A DNA stretch of 64,000 nt from Thermocatellispora tengchongensis (GCF_014202315.1 NZ_JACHGN010000013.1:124001-188000); one strand, 5' to 3'; shown: positions 8,320 through 17,022, counted from the first letter of the stretch. Numbers and translations are program-made. Notes: generated by a model from the sequence alone, not told the origin.

Positions 8320-9221
8320 CCATCGCATGCAGCGTCGTCATCCCGACGTACAACAGGGCCGAGCTGCTCGCGCACACGCTGCGCTCCCTGACCCGCCAGA
8401 CCCTCCCCGCCGGCCGCTTCGAGGTGCTGGTGTCGGACGACGGGTCGGGCGACGACACCGCCGACGTGGTACGGTCGTTCGCCGACCGCCTCGACCTGCG
8501 CTACTTCTACCAGGAGGACGAGGGCTACCGGCTGGCCAAGGCCCGCAACGTCGGCATCCGGCACGCCCGCGGCGAGGTGTGCGTGATGGTGGACTCCGGT
8601 GTCCTGCTCTCCTCCGGCTGCCTGGAGGCTCACCTCGCCGCGCATGCGGCCTGGCCGGGCCCGGTGGCGGCGATCGGCTACGTCTACTGCTTCAACGAGG
8701 ACAACGAGGACGCCGCGCAGATGCGGCGGGTCATCGACGTGCACGACCCCGACGCCACCATCGCCCTGCTCCGCGACAGGGGCCAGTGGCTGGACATCCG
8801 CGAGGAGTTCTACGCCCGTTACACCGACGAGTTCCACGACCTGCCCGCGCCGTGGCTGGTCTACTGGTGCTGCAACGTCTCGGCGCCGACCGGCCTGCTG
8901 CGCGAGATCGGCGGGTTCGACGAGTGGTTCGTCCGCTGGGGCGGGGAGGACGTCGAGCTGGCCTACCGGCTGCACCGCGCCGGGGCGCGGTTCGTGCTCA
9001 GCCGCGACGCGGCCTCCATCCACTACCCGCATCCCAAGGTGTTCAAGGACAACATCGCCAACGCGGTCATCAACTACAAGTACATCGCCGAGAAGTACGG
9101 CACGCCGATCACTCGGCTTCTGGTCGACAACCACTTCTTCGTGATCAACGACATCATCCGCGAGCGCGGCCTGCCCTCGTGCGAGGAGTACCTGGCGGGA
9201 CGGGCGGTGGAGCATGCGTGA
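8316..9221 (+). CDS. GT2 family glycosyltransferase
   Basis: A 301-residue compact GT-A glycosyltransferase. CSVVIPTYNRAELL opens the domain, VSDDGSGDDT follows (about 38-47), the metal site is in the VMVDSGV segment (Asp then Ser, so the DxD is degenerate), and the FVRWGGEDVELAYRLH motif near 208-223 matches the galactosyltransferase-type C-terminal module. It is shorter than the GT2 at 3186 and lacks its N-terminal extension. The start is ATG 8316 in an ATGA overlap; although the frame is open far upstream, that part is antisense-quality translation over the monooxygenase and transporter. Donor and acceptor are unknown. Confidence 0.9.
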   Translation: MTIACSVVIPTYNRAELLAHTLRSLTRQTLPAGRFEVLVSDDGSGDDTADVVRSFADRLDLRYFYQEDEGYRLAKARNVGIRHARGEVCVMVDSGVLLSSGCLEAHLAAHAAWPGPVAAIGYVYCFNEDNEDAAQMRRVIDVHDPDATIALLRDRGQWLDIREEFYARYTDEFHDLPAPWLVYWCCNVSAPTGLLREIGGFDEWFVRWGGEDVELAYRLHRAGARFVLSRDAASIHYPHPKVFKDNIANAVINYKYIAEKYGTPITRLLVDNHFFVINDIIRERGLPSCEEYLAGRAVEHA

Positions 9222-9939
9222 GAAGGTGATCGTCTTCGCGCCGCACCCCGACGACGAGGTCATCGCCTGCGGCGGCGCCATCGCGGGCAAGGTCGCCGCG
9301 GGCGCCCGGGTCCTGATCGTCTTCGCCACCGACGGGTCGCGATCGCACAGCGCCGTGCTCGGCATCGAGCGCGATCCCACGCCGGGGGAGCTCGCGGCCA
9401 TCCGGCGCAGGGAGGCCGAGTCGGCGGCCAAGGCGCTCGGCGTGGACCCCGCCGACCTGCGTTTCCTCGGCCACACCGACACCTTGCTCGCCGCCTCGCT
9501 GGACACCTTCCGCGCGCAGGTGCGCCGCCTGCTCGCCGAGCACGCCGACGTGGCGGAGGTCTACCTTCCGCACGACGTGCGCGAGCTGAACGCCGACCAC
9601 CGCCTGACCGGCGAGGGCGTCGTGGACTGCCTGACCGAGCTGGGCTTGGCGCCGCGGCTGCGCAAGTACGTGGTGTGGGACGAGGACACCGAGGCCGCCT
9701 TCGCCTTCACCAACCGGATCGCCCCGGAGCGCGCGGCCTCGCCCACCGAACGCCTGGTGAGCCTGGACATCTCGCCGTGGGTGGAGCGCAAGCTCGCCGC
9801 GCTGGAGGAGCATCGCACCCAGGTGACCCTGTTCTCCCCGGCCCAGCGGCGCACGGTGGTGCCCGCGCCCTTCCTCGAACGGCTGCGCGCCAAGCGCACC
9901 GAGGAGTTCTGGATCGACGAGCCGGGGGAGGGGGCATGA
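9214..9939 (+). CDS. PIG-L family deacetylase
   Basis: A 241-residue zinc-dependent N-acetyl-sugar deacetylase of the PIG-L/LmbE family. The HPDDE metal motif is at residues 11-15, the ATDGSRSHS loop follows, and the second metal histidine lies in ELNADHRLTG. Family members remove acetyl from GlcNAc-type residues in mycothiol, GPI, aminoglycoside and glycopeptide biosynthesis. Here it overlaps both neighbours, so it probably deacetylates a GlcNAc unit placed by one of the glycosyltransferases. No mycothiol gene is adjacent, so an MshB role is less likely. Confidence 0.92.
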   Translation: MREKVIVFAPHPDDEVIACGGAIAGKVAAGARVLIVFATDGSRSHSAVLGIERDPTPGELAAIRRREAESAAKALGVDPADLRFLGHTDTLLAASLDTFRAQVRRLLAEHADVAEVYLPHDVRELNADHRLTGEGVVDCLTELGLAPRLRKYVVWDEDTEAAFAFTNRIAPERAASPTERLVSLDISPWVERKLAALEEHRTQVTLFSPAQRRTVVPAPFLERLRAKRTEEFWIDEPGEGA

Positions 9940-12524
9940 GCGAGCGGAGCGATGAGCACAGTGCGTCGAGCGGTGAGCGCGGCGGCGCGCTGCCCTACCT
10001 GCCGGAGTGGCCGCGCGTGCGCTCGGCGTTCCCGCCCGACCCGGAGCTGGAGGAGCGCGTCGAGGGCATCCTCGCCCAGATGACGCTGGAGGAGAAGCTC
10101 GGCCAGATGATCCAGCCGGAGCTGGCCGAGCTGACCCCGCGGGACGCCCGCGACTACAAGATCGGCTCGGCGCTCAACGGCGCCGGCATCTGGCCCGGCG
10201 GGAACAGGCACGCCACGGTCAAGGAGTGGGTGGAGACCGTGGACACCTTCTGGGAGGCCGTCGAGGACGCCTACCGGGACCGCCCGTTCCGGGTGCCGTT
10301 CATGTGGGCCACCGACGCGGTGCACGGCCACAACAACGTGCACGGCGCCACGATCTTCCCGCACAACATCGGCCTGGGCGCGGCCCGCGACCCCGGCCTG
10401 GTGCGCAGGATCGGCGAGGCCACCGCGCGGGAGATCGCCGCGACCGGCATGGACTGGACCTTCGCCCCCACGGTCACCACGCCGCGCGACCGCCGCTGGG
10501 GACGCTACTACGAGGGCTACTCCGAGGACCCGGAGATCGTGTACGCCTACGCCCGCGAGATGGTGGCCGGGCTGCAGGGCGGCCCGGAGGGCCTGGCGGG
10601 CGACCTGCACGTCATCTCCACCGTCAAGCACTGGGTCGGCGACGGCGCGACCGTGGACGGGGTGGACCGCGGCACCGCCCGGTGCGAGGAGGACGTGCTG
10701 CGCAACATTCACGCGATGGGGTTCGTCTCCGGGATCGAGGCCGGCGCCCAGGCGGTCATGGCCTCCTTCAGCGGCTGGGACCACCCGGCCAACTACGACC
10801 ACACCCCGGGCCGGCAGACGGCGTACAACCACAAGATCTGCGGCAGCCGCTACCTGCTGACCGACGTGCTGAAGGGCGCGATGGGCTTCGACGGCATCGT
10901 GATCAGCGACTGGGACGCGCACGCCGAGGTGGCCGGGTGCACGATCGGGGACGCCGGGTACGCCATCAACGCCGGCATGGACGTGCTGATGGTCGCGGGC
11001 CGCACGGCCTGGCAGTCGGTCTACCACACGGCGCGCGAGCAGGTGCTGTCGGGGGTCATCCCCATGGAGCGCATCGACGACGCGGTCCGGCGGATGCTGC
11101 GGGTCAAGATGCGGGCGGGCCTGTGGCACAAGCCCAGGCCCCGCGAGCGGTCGCTGGCCGGCCAGGCGCCGGTGCTCGGCTGCGAGGACCATCGCGCCCT
11201 GGCCCGCGAGGCGGTGCGCAAGTCCCTGGTGCTGCTGAAGAACGCGGGCGGCGTCCTGCCGCTGCCGCCGTCCGCGCGGGTGCTGGTGACCGGCAGCGCC
11301 GCCGACGACATCCGCAAGCAGGCCGGCGGCTGGACGCTGAGCTGGCAGGGCGACGACGTCGAGCCGTCCGACCTGCCCGGCGCCACGACGCTCGCCACGG
11401 CGGTGGCCTCGGTCGTCGGCCGGGACCGCTGCCACGTGGACCCCTACCTGGAGCACACGGACCCGGCCCGCTTCGACGTGGCGGTGGTCGCCATCGGCGA
11501 GGACGCGTACGCCGAGATGCGGGGCACCATCAAGCCGTGGGGCACGCTGGAGTACGCCCGGCTCAAGCAGTCGTACGCGCGCGACCTGGCCACCCTGCGC
11601 AGGCTGCGCGAGGCCGGGACCCGCGTGGTGACGGTCATGTTCACCGGGCGCCCGCTGTACGTCACCGAGGAGATCAACCTGTCCGACGCCTTCGCGGTGG
11701 CCTGGCTGCCGGGCACGGAGGCGGCCGGGATCACCGACGTGCTGTTCGCCGGCCCGTACGACTTCCAGGGGCGGCTGCCCGTGAGCTGGCCGCGCGGCAG
11801 GCGCTCGATGAGCGTGAACCGCGTCCCGCCGCACATTCCCGGCTACCGGGTGCCCGCGGAGGAGCAGGCCCCGGAGGGGGAGCACGAGCCGCTGTTCCCC
11901 TACGGCTTCGGGCTGTCGCTACGCGATCGCGGCGAGGCGGCCTCCCCCGGGCCGCTGCCGCTGGAGGAGGAGCCCGCGCCCCCGCCCGCGCCGCCCGTCT
12001 CCGGCCCGCTGTGGATTCTCGGCTCCGGCTCCGGCGGGGCGTACACGATGCGCATCGGCGGGCACAACACCTGGTCGCGGCAGGACATCTTCGCGGACAG
12101 GCCCACCGACACGCTGGTGGTGCGGGCCGAGCCCGTGGGCGACCCGGGCAGGCCCGGCGCGCTCTCGCTGCGCTTCAAGGGCCACGTCGCCTTCGTCTAC
12201 GCGCAGGACCCCGATCAGCGCCCCCGCGACCTGCGCGGCTACCTGGAGGCGGGCGGCCGCCTGGCCTTCGACGTGCGGGTGGTCCAGGCCCCGGACCTGC
12301 CGCTGTACCTTGCCTGCCACGACGACTATCCGGCACAGCCCGGCCTGAACCTGGCGCCGTCGCTGCGCGCGCTTCCCGAGGGCGTGTGGACCACCATGGA
12401 GGTGCCGCTGGCGGAGCTGGCGCGCATCGGCCTGGACCTGCGGCACGTGGACGTGCCGTTCATGCTCTACACCGAGGGCCGGGCGGTCCTGGACGTCGGG
12501 GAGGTGCGCTGGCTGACCGGCTGA
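9936..12524 (+). CDS. GH3 family beta-glucosidase/exo-glucanase
   Basis: An 862-residue glycoside hydrolase family 3 enzyme. The (beta/alpha)8 domain starts near residue 45 (LEEKLGQMIQ), with ATDAVHGHNNVHGATIFPHNIGLGA near 125, substrate motif VKHWVGDG, and nucleophile Asp325 in VISDWDAHAE. The alpha/beta sandwich domain follows (LVLLKN near 433 to PYGFGLSL), then a C-terminal beta-rich domain after a Pro-rich linker near 680, as in ExoP-like glucanases. There is no signal peptide, so it acts in the cytoplasm or is exported by other means. The start is ATG 9936 (ATGA overlap). In the cluster it may trim or unmask a glucosylated product; ordinary oligosaccharide use is the alternative. Confidence 0.92.
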   Translation: MSERSDEHSASSGERGGALPYLPEWPRVRSAFPPDPELEERVEGILAQMTLEEKLGQMIQPELAELTPRDARDYKIGSALNGAGIWPGGNRHATVKEWVETVDTFWEAVEDAYRDRPFRVPFMWATDAVHGHNNVHGATIFPHNIGLGAARDPGLVRRIGEATAREIAATGMDWTFAPTVTTPRDRRWGRYYEGYSEDPEIVYAYAREMVAGLQGGPEGLAGDLHVISTVKHWVGDGATVDGVDRGTARCEEDVLRNIHAMGFVSGIEAGAQAVMASFSGWDHPANYDHTPGRQTAYNHKICGSRYLLTDVLKGAMGFDGIVISDWDAHAEVAGCTIGDAGYAINAGMDVLMVAGRTAWQSVYHTAREQVLSGVIPMERIDDAVRRMLRVKMRAGLWHKPRPRERSLAGQAPVLGCEDHRALAREAVRKSLVLLKNAGGVLPLPPSARVLVTGSAADDIRKQAGGWTLSWQGDDVEPSDLPGATTLATAVASVVGRDRCHVDPYLEHTDPARFDVAVVAIGEDAYAEMRGTIKPWGTLEYARLKQSYARDLATLRRLREAGTRVVTVMFTGRPLYVTEEINLSDAFAVAWLPGTEAAGITDVLFAGPYDFQGRLPVSWPRGRRSMSVNRVPPHIPGYRVPAEEQAPEGEHEPLFPYGFGLSLRDRGEAASPGPLPLEEEPAPPPAPPVSGPLWILGSGSGGAYTMRIGGHNTWSRQDIFADRPTDTLVVRAEPVGDPGRPGALSLRFKGHVAFVYAQDPDQRPRDLRGYLEAGGRLAFDVRVVQAPDLPLYLACHDDYPAQPGLNLAPSLRALPEGVWTTMEVPLAELARIGLDLRHVDVPFMLYTEGRAVLDVGEVRWLTG

Positions 12525-12537
12525 CGGTGACTCCGGC

Positions 12538-12568
12538 AAGGGCGAGAAAGGTGACCTTTCTCGCCCTT
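12538..12568 (+). terminator. strong hairpin terminator of the sugar cluster
   Basis: A perfect 14-bp stem: AAGGGCGAGAAAGG at 12538-12551 pairs with CCTTTCTCGCCCTT at 12555-12568 around a TGA loop, 14 nt after the GH3 stop. CTGTCAATT follows, so there is no long U-tract, but the stem is by far the strongest in this part of the window. It separates the sugar cluster from the response regulator gene. Confidence 0.85.
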
Positions 12569-12654
12569 CTGTCAATTGCTGACTTTTCCCCGTCGGGACA
12601 CTTAGGATTCTGCCGTCAACCAAGGTCGAGCGGAGCCGAACGGGGCGCAGGCAG

Positions 12655-13269
12655 GTGCTCACCCTCAAGATCCTCCTGGCGGAGGACGTCCACATGGTGC
12701 GCGGGGCGCTTGTAGCCCTACTCGAACTCGAGCCCGACCTCACCGTCGTGGCCCAGGCCGAGCGCGGCGACGAGATCGTGCCGGCCGCGCTGGAGCACCG
12801 GCCCGATGTCGCGATCATCGACATCGACCTGCCGGGACTGGACGGCCTGACCGCGGCGGAGCTGCTGCACAAGGAACTGCCCTCGTGCCGCACGCTCATC
12901 CTCACCAGCCTCGGCCGGCCGGGCACCGTACGCAGGGCGCTGGCCGCCCACGTCTCCGGCTTCCTGCTCAAGGACGCCCCGCCCGACCACCTCGCCGAGG
13001 CCGTACGCGACGTCGCGGCGGGCAAGCGGTACATCGACCCCCAGCTCGCCTTCAGCGCCTGGGACGTGGGCGACAACCCGCTGACCGAGCGGGAGCTGCA
13101 GGTGCTCAGGATGGCGGCCCAGGGCGCCGAGGCCCCCGAGATCGCCGCCAACCTCCACCTGTCGGTCGGCACGGTACGCAACTACCTGACGTCCATCGTC
13201 ATGAAGCTCAACGCGCGCAACCGCATCGACGCCATCCGCATCGCCACCGAGGCAGGGTGGGTCACGTAG
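12655..13269 (+). CDS. NarL/FixJ-type response regulator
   Basis: A 204-residue two-component regulator. The receiver domain (1-118) has acidic residues AED at 9-11, phosphoacceptor Asp56 in IIDIDLPGLDG, and the conserved Lys in FLLKDAPP. The LuxR-type helix-turn-helix (about 138-200) reads LTERELQVLRMAAQGAEAPEIAANLHLSVGTVRNYLTSI. The start is GTG 12655, giving MLTLKILLAEDV; GGGGCGCAGGCAG is a weak upstream site. It is transcribed alone after a terminator. The only histidine kinase in the window is the HisKA_3 double kinase at 23226, the usual partner class for NarL regulators, so the two may pair despite the 10 kb separation. Confidence 0.92.
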   Translation: MLTLKILLAEDVHMVRGALVALLELEPDLTVVAQAERGDEIVPAALEHRPDVAIIDIDLPGLDGLTAAELLHKELPSCRTLILTSLGRPGTVRRALAAHVSGFLLKDAPPDHLAEAVRDVAAGKRYIDPQLAFSAWDVGDNPLTERELQVLRMAAQGAEAPEIAANLHLSVGTVRNYLTSIVMKLNARNRIDAIRIATEAGWVT

Positions 13270-13280
13270 TTTATTGCGAT

Positions 13281-13646
13281 TGCTTCGCAATACGCGGGCT
13301 TGGGCGCTTTTCAGGCCGTGATCTTCCGTCGTCGCTCTGGTCGCTTCGCTCCCTGCCGCTCCTCCTCCAGATCACGGCCGCGCCCAAGCCGCTGTGTTCA
13401 TGGCGCGTGCTTCGCAATACGCGGGCTTGGGCGCTTTTCAGGCCGTGATCTTCCGTCGTCGCTCTGGTCGCTTCGCTCCCTGCCGCTCCTCCTCCAGATC
13501 ACGGCCGCGCCCAAGCCGCTGTGTTCATGGCGCGTGCTTCGCACGCGCGGGGCTTGGGCGCTTTTCAGGCCGTGATCTTCCGTCGTCGCTCTGGTCGCTT
13601 CGCTCCCGCCGCTCCTCCTCCAGATCACGGCCGCGCCCAAGCCACC
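13281..13646. repeat. three tandem copies of a 127-bp palindromic repeat
   Basis: Copies begin with GGCTTGGGCG at 13297, 13424 and 13551 (period exactly 127 bp). In copy 1 the left arm GGCTTGGGCGC (13297-13307), 6 nt, then GGCCGTGATCT (13314-13324) is mirrored by AGATCACGGCC (13369-13379) directly followed by GCGCCCAAGCC (13380-13390). Each unit can therefore fold a 22-bp stem with a bulge and a 44-nt loop containing CGTCGTCGCTCTGGTCGCTTCG. Copies differ by a few bases (TTCGCAATACG versus TTCGCACGCG ahead of the unit). Open frames across it are by-products of the repeat. Confidence 0.92.
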
Positions 13647-13654
13647 ACAACCCA

Positions 13655-13735
13655 CTTACCGGACCGGGGGTGTTCGCCCGCTTACCGGGGATGTCTGCCC
13701 GCTTACCGGATCGGGGGTGTTTGCCCGCCTGCCTT
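13655..13735. repeat. short degenerate repeats (GCCCGCTTACCGG)
   Basis: Following the 127-bp units, three degenerate copies of a CTTACCGG...GGGTGT...GCCCG motif of 21-27 bp occur between 13655 and 13735. They lie in the gap between convergent genes. Function unknown; no coding signal. Confidence 0.55.
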
Positions 13736-13763
13736 GGGGTGGCGTTTCCGCTTCCGGGGTGCG

Positions 13764-14264
13764 TCAGGGGCTAGCCGGGGAGTGGTGTGTGGCGATCGCC
13801 TGGAGCACTTCGCGTTCGGGGTCGGGGACGGTGGCGGGGGACTCCTCGATCTCGGCCTGGCTGTAGGCGGCGGTCAGGACGGCGCGGGCGGCGCGGGCGA
13901 GTGCGCGGGCCAGGAGGGGTTCGAAGACCCGGTCGTGCATCGGCACCCCCAGGTCGAAACGGGCCTCGAAGTTCACCTGGCAGGCCGTGCTGGGGGCGGG
14001 CTCGCAGGTCCAGGTGACCGAGAGCTTGGCGAAGTCGCCGTCCACCTGCTCGAAGGCGACGGCCGACGGCTCCGCGCCGGCCTCGCGCTGGCGCCAGCGT
14101 ACGGCGCCGCGGCCGAAGCGGACCGTCCACTCCTCCGCGTCCCCGGCGTCGCGCACCGACACCACGTCGCCGGGGAGCCGCGTCCGCCAGGAGCCGTCGC
14201 GCAGGCGGGCCAGCGCGTCACTCGCGTTCAGCGGGACGTGGGCCCGCACACCGACCGTTCGCAT
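13764..14264 (-). CDS. SRPBCC/START-like protein
   Basis: A 166-residue protein reading MRTVGVRAHVPLNASDALARLRDGSWRT at its start (shown in part), with beta-sheet-rich central segments and CQVNFEARFDLG...RVFEPLLARALARAARAV forming the long C-terminal helix of SRPBCC (polyketide cyclase/aromatase/Bet v1-like) folds. Such proteins bind hydrophobic ligands; no catalytic residue is assignable. ATG 14264 has AAGGGA about 8 nt upstream, and the gene is the last of the minus-strand operon that starts at 18678. A role with the acyl-activating genes is inferred from position only. Confidence 0.7.
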   Translation of the reverse strand: MRTVGVRAHVPLNASDALARLRDGSWRTRLPGDVVSVRDAGDAEEWTVRFGRGAVRWRQREAGAEPSAVAFEQVDGDFAKLSVTWTCEPAPSTACQVNFEARFDLGVPMHDRVFEPLLARALARAARAVLTAAYSQAEIEESPATVPDPEREVLQAIATHHSPASP

Positions 14265-14283
14265 CTTCCGATCCCTTCTTGTC

Positions 14284-15843
14284 TCAGCCCCGGGCCGGCG
14301 CCATGGATATGCCCTGGAGGTGGGTCGTGCGGATCATCATGTAGCTCGCCTCGCCGAACACGCCGCCGGTCAGCCCGGTGCCGCCATGGGAGGGCATGTA
14401 CGGGGCGAACCCGCAGTGCGAGGCGTCGTTGACCTTGAGCACGCCGCCGTTGCGCACCTCGCGGGCGAACCGCTCGGCGACGCCCTCGTCCGCCGTCCAC
14501 AGCGAGTTGCGCAGCCCGTACGCGTTGCCGTCGACGAAGGCGAGCACGTCGTCGAGCAGTTGCCCGTCGGGGCGGCCGGGCTCGGGCACCACCACGGGCA
14601 GCAGCGGGAAGAACGTCTCGCTGCGCACCGCTTCCACCTCGCGGGCCGAGGCGAGGCCGTCCACGCGCACCACGGCCGGCTCGATGAACGGCCCGGTGTC
14701 AGAGGGGGTGCCGTCCACCTCCAGGCGCCGCCCGCCGCACACCAGCCGGGCGCCCTTGCGCAGGGCGTCGGCGGCGAAGGCGTAGAAGCCGTCGGCGGCC
14801 AGGACCGGGGTGAGCACGACGCCCTCCTCGTCCGGGTAGCCGGGCCGGATGCGGGCCGCGGCGGCCCTCAGCCGCTCGATCAGATCGTCGGCCACCGCCG
14901 GGTGGACGACCACCTGGTTGGGGACGTTGCAGATCTGGCCGGAGGCGTTGAACGCCTCCACCAGCGCGCCGGCCGCGAGGTCGAGGTCGGCGTCGCGCCA
15001 CACCACGGCGCAGTCGTTGCCGGCCAGCTCCAGGACGGGCTTCTTGCCCGCGGCGACGCAGTCGCGCTGGAACGCCAGCCCCTTCTCCGTGCCGCCGAAG
15101 TAGATGACGTCGTTGACGTGCTCGCTGGCCAGCCACTCGGCCATCATCGGCGGCCCGCACACGACGTTGAGCGCGCCGGGCGGCGCCCCGACCTCCTCCA
15201 GGGCCGGGGCGAGGATCTCCCGCACGGCGTACATGACGCCGAGGGGGATGCTGCGGGGCGCGCGCACCACGACCGCGTTGCCCGACAGCAGGGCGGCGGC
15301 GCCGTAGACGGCGTTGGAGTGCGGAGCGTTCTGCGGCGGCGCGACGCACACCACACCGTCGGGCTTGCGCCGCATCGAGATGCGCTTCGCCCCGTGGCGG
15401 AAGTCACGCCGCAGCAGCTCGGCGCACCAGCTCAGCGTCTCGGGGCTGACGATGTCGAGCAGGCCGTCTACCTCCCACTCCGACAGCGTGCGCGTCCGCC
15501 CCTCCGCGATCATGATCTCGACGAACTCGCGCCGGGTCTCGGCCAGGCGCTTGCGGATCACCTCGCCCAGCCGCAGCCGCACGTCCAGCGGGCTGGCGCC
15601 CCACTCGCGCGCCGCCGAGGCCGCGGCGGCGAGCGCGGCCTGTACGGTGCCCGGATCGGCCACCGCACACCGGCCCGCCACCTGCGGGCCGGCCGAGGCC
15701 GGGTCGATCTCGCCGCGCTCCAGCGCGCGCTTCAGCCGCAGGGCGCCCGGGGGGTCCTCCAGGACGGCGCGGGCCGAGACGGTGTAGATGTGCTCGGCCG
15801 CGTCGATGTCGCGCCCGCCCACGTAGGAAAGGAACTCGCGCAT
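14284..15843 (-). CDS. aldehyde dehydrogenase family protein
   Basis: A 519-residue NAD(P)-dependent aldehyde dehydrogenase. Active-site Cys305 sits in FNASGQICNVPNQ, and the general-base Glu in PVLELAGND about 35 residues earlier. Cofactor-binding segments include CVAPPQNAPHSNAVYG and VIYFGGTEKGLAF, and the C-terminal FAPYMPSHGGTGLTG closes the fold. The start is ATG 15843 with GGAG about 9 nt upstream; the frame is open further but overlaps the acyl-CoA dehydrogenase. The spacing to its neighbour is 17 nt. It oxidises an aldehyde to an acid or acyl-CoA; the substrate is unknown but probably relates to the acyl unit handled by the two genes before it. Confidence 0.92.
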   Translation of the reverse strand: MREFLSYVGGRDIDAAEHIYTVSARAVLEDPPGALRLKRALERGEIDPASAGPQVAGRCAVADPGTVQAALAAAASAAREWGASPLDVRLRLGEVIRKRLAETRREFVEIMIAEGRTRTLSEWEVDGLLDIVSPETLSWCAELLRRDFRHGAKRISMRRKPDGVVCVAPPQNAPHSNAVYGAAALLSGNAVVVRAPRSIPLGVMYAVREILAPALEEVGAPPGALNVVCGPPMMAEWLASEHVNDVIYFGGTEKGLAFQRDCVAAGKKPVLELAGNDCAVVWRDADLDLAAGALVEAFNASGQICNVPNQVVVHPAVADDLIERLRAAAARIRPGYPDEEGVVLTPVLAADGFYAFAADALRKGARLVCGGRRLEVDGTPSDTGPFIEPAVVRVDGLASAREVEAVRSETFFPLLPVVVPEPGRPDGQLLDDVLAFVDGNAYGLRNSLWTADEGVAERFAREVRNGGVLKVNDASHCGFAPYMPSHGGTGLTGGVFGEASYMMIRTTHLQGISMAPARG

Positions 15844-15860
15844 GAGACGGTCTCCAGTGA

Positions 15861-17012
15861 TCAGGGAGCGTGCTCGCGGCCGAGGAGCTCGCGGGCGATG
15901 ACCAGCTTGGTCGCCGCGGCCGTGCCGTCGGCGAGCTGCGTGCCGATGACGTCGCGCAGCCGCCGCGCCACCGGGCCGTCCTCCGACCAGCCGTAGTGCC
16001 CGAGCGTGAGCAACGCCTGGTGGGCGGCCTCGGCCGCGGTCTTCGGCGCCCACCACTTGGCCATGTTGGCCTCGACACGGTGGCCGAGCCCGGCGTCGTT
16101 GCGCCACAGGGCCTCGTAGGCGAGCAGGCGGGCGGCGTGCAGGTAGGTGGCGTGCTCCACCAGCGGGAACGCCACGCCCTGGAAGCGGCTGAGCGGAAGG
16201 CCGAACGCCTCGCGCTCGCGGGCGTGCGCGAGCGCGTCGGAGACGGTGACGCTCGCCGCGCCCACCGCGATGAGCGCGATCAGCGCCCGCGAGTAGTCGA
16301 AGCCGCGCATGCCCTGGGCGAAGCCCAGCCCGGTGCCGCCGACGACGTGCTCGGGGCCGACCCGCAGCCCGTCGAAGACCAGCCTCGCCCTGCCCCCGGC
16401 CCTGCTGCCGAGGCTGGGCAGCGTCGTACGGGCCACGTGGGCGTCGTCCAGCGGGGTGTAGAAGGCCGTCACGCCGCGGGCGCGCTCGGCCAACTCCCCC
16501 GTGCGGGCGAAGACCAGGCCGTGGGTGGCGTACGCGCCGAGCATGATGGAGGTCTTCTCGCCGGACAGCCGCCACCCGTCGCCGTCGGGCTCGGCCCGCA
16601 GCTCCAGCGCCGCCGCGTCGGTGCCGTGGCCGGGCTCGGTCATGCAGACCGCGACGACGGCCTCGCCGCGCGCCATCGGGGGCAGCCAGCGCGCCCGCAT
16701 CTCCTCGCCGCCGTTCGCGGTGAGCACCCCGCCCACCAGGGCGGTGTTCAGCACGGCGTAGCAGGCGGTGACGTCGCCGCGCGCCAGCTCCTCGATGACG
16801 ACGCCGGTGCTGACCGCGTCCAGTCCCATCCCGCCGTACTCGGCGGGGATGCGCAGGCCGAACAGTCCTTCGGCCGCCAGCTCGGCGAACAGCTCCGGCG
16901 GGAACCCGCCCTCCCGGTCGGCGCGCGCGGCGGCCGGCGCCAGGCGCTCGGCGACGTAGGTGCGGACCTTCTCGGCCAGCGCCTCCTGCTCGGGGGTGAA
17001 GAGGAAGTCCAT
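15861..17012 (-). CDS. acyl-CoA dehydrogenase
   Basis: A 383-residue FAD-dependent acyl-CoA dehydrogenase of normal length. MDFLFTPEQEALAEKVRTYV opens the all-alpha N-terminal domain, VCMTEPGHGTDAAALELRA is the beta-domain flavin motif, and the C-terminal helical domain has the VEANMAKWWAPKTAAE stretch. It introduces an alpha,beta double bond into an acyl-CoA. It lies 10 nt after the AMP ligase, whose sequence leans towards cyclic or aromatic acid CoA ligases, so a cyclohexanecarboxyl-CoA-like or branched acyl substrate is possible (inference). Confidence 0.92.
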   Translation of the reverse strand: MDFLFTPEQEALAEKVRTYVAERLAPAAARADREGGFPPELFAELAAEGLFGLRIPAEYGGMGLDAVSTGVVIEELARGDVTACYAVLNTALVGGVLTANGGEEMRARWLPPMARGEAVVAVCMTEPGHGTDAAALELRAEPDGDGWRLSGEKTSIMLGAYATHGLVFARTGELAERARGVTAFYTPLDDAHVARTTLPSLGSRAGGRARLVFDGLRVGPEHVVGGTGLGFAQGMRGFDYSRALIALIAVGAASVTVSDALAHAREREAFGLPLSRFQGVAFPLVEHATYLHAARLLAYEALWRNDAGLGHRVEANMAKWWAPKTAAEAAHQALLTLGHYGWSEDGPVARRLRDVIGTQLADGTAAATKLVIARELLGREHAP

Positions 17013-17022
17013 GACGCCCGCC

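Noticed and set aside
5530..8328. 932-codon minus-strand open frame opposite the monooxygenase and transporter
   Set aside because: Low-complexity Gly/Arg/Gln/His sequence without motifs; the sense strand encodes recognisable proteins.
9214..9939. PIG-L protein as mycothiol deacetylase MshB
   Set aside because: It is shorter than typical MshB, sits in a biosynthetic run and overlaps both neighbours; no mycothiol genes are adjacent.
13281..13646. Repeat array considered as CRISPR
   Set aside because: Units are 127 bp, contiguous and palindromic, with no 30-40 bp unique spacers and no cas genes nearby.
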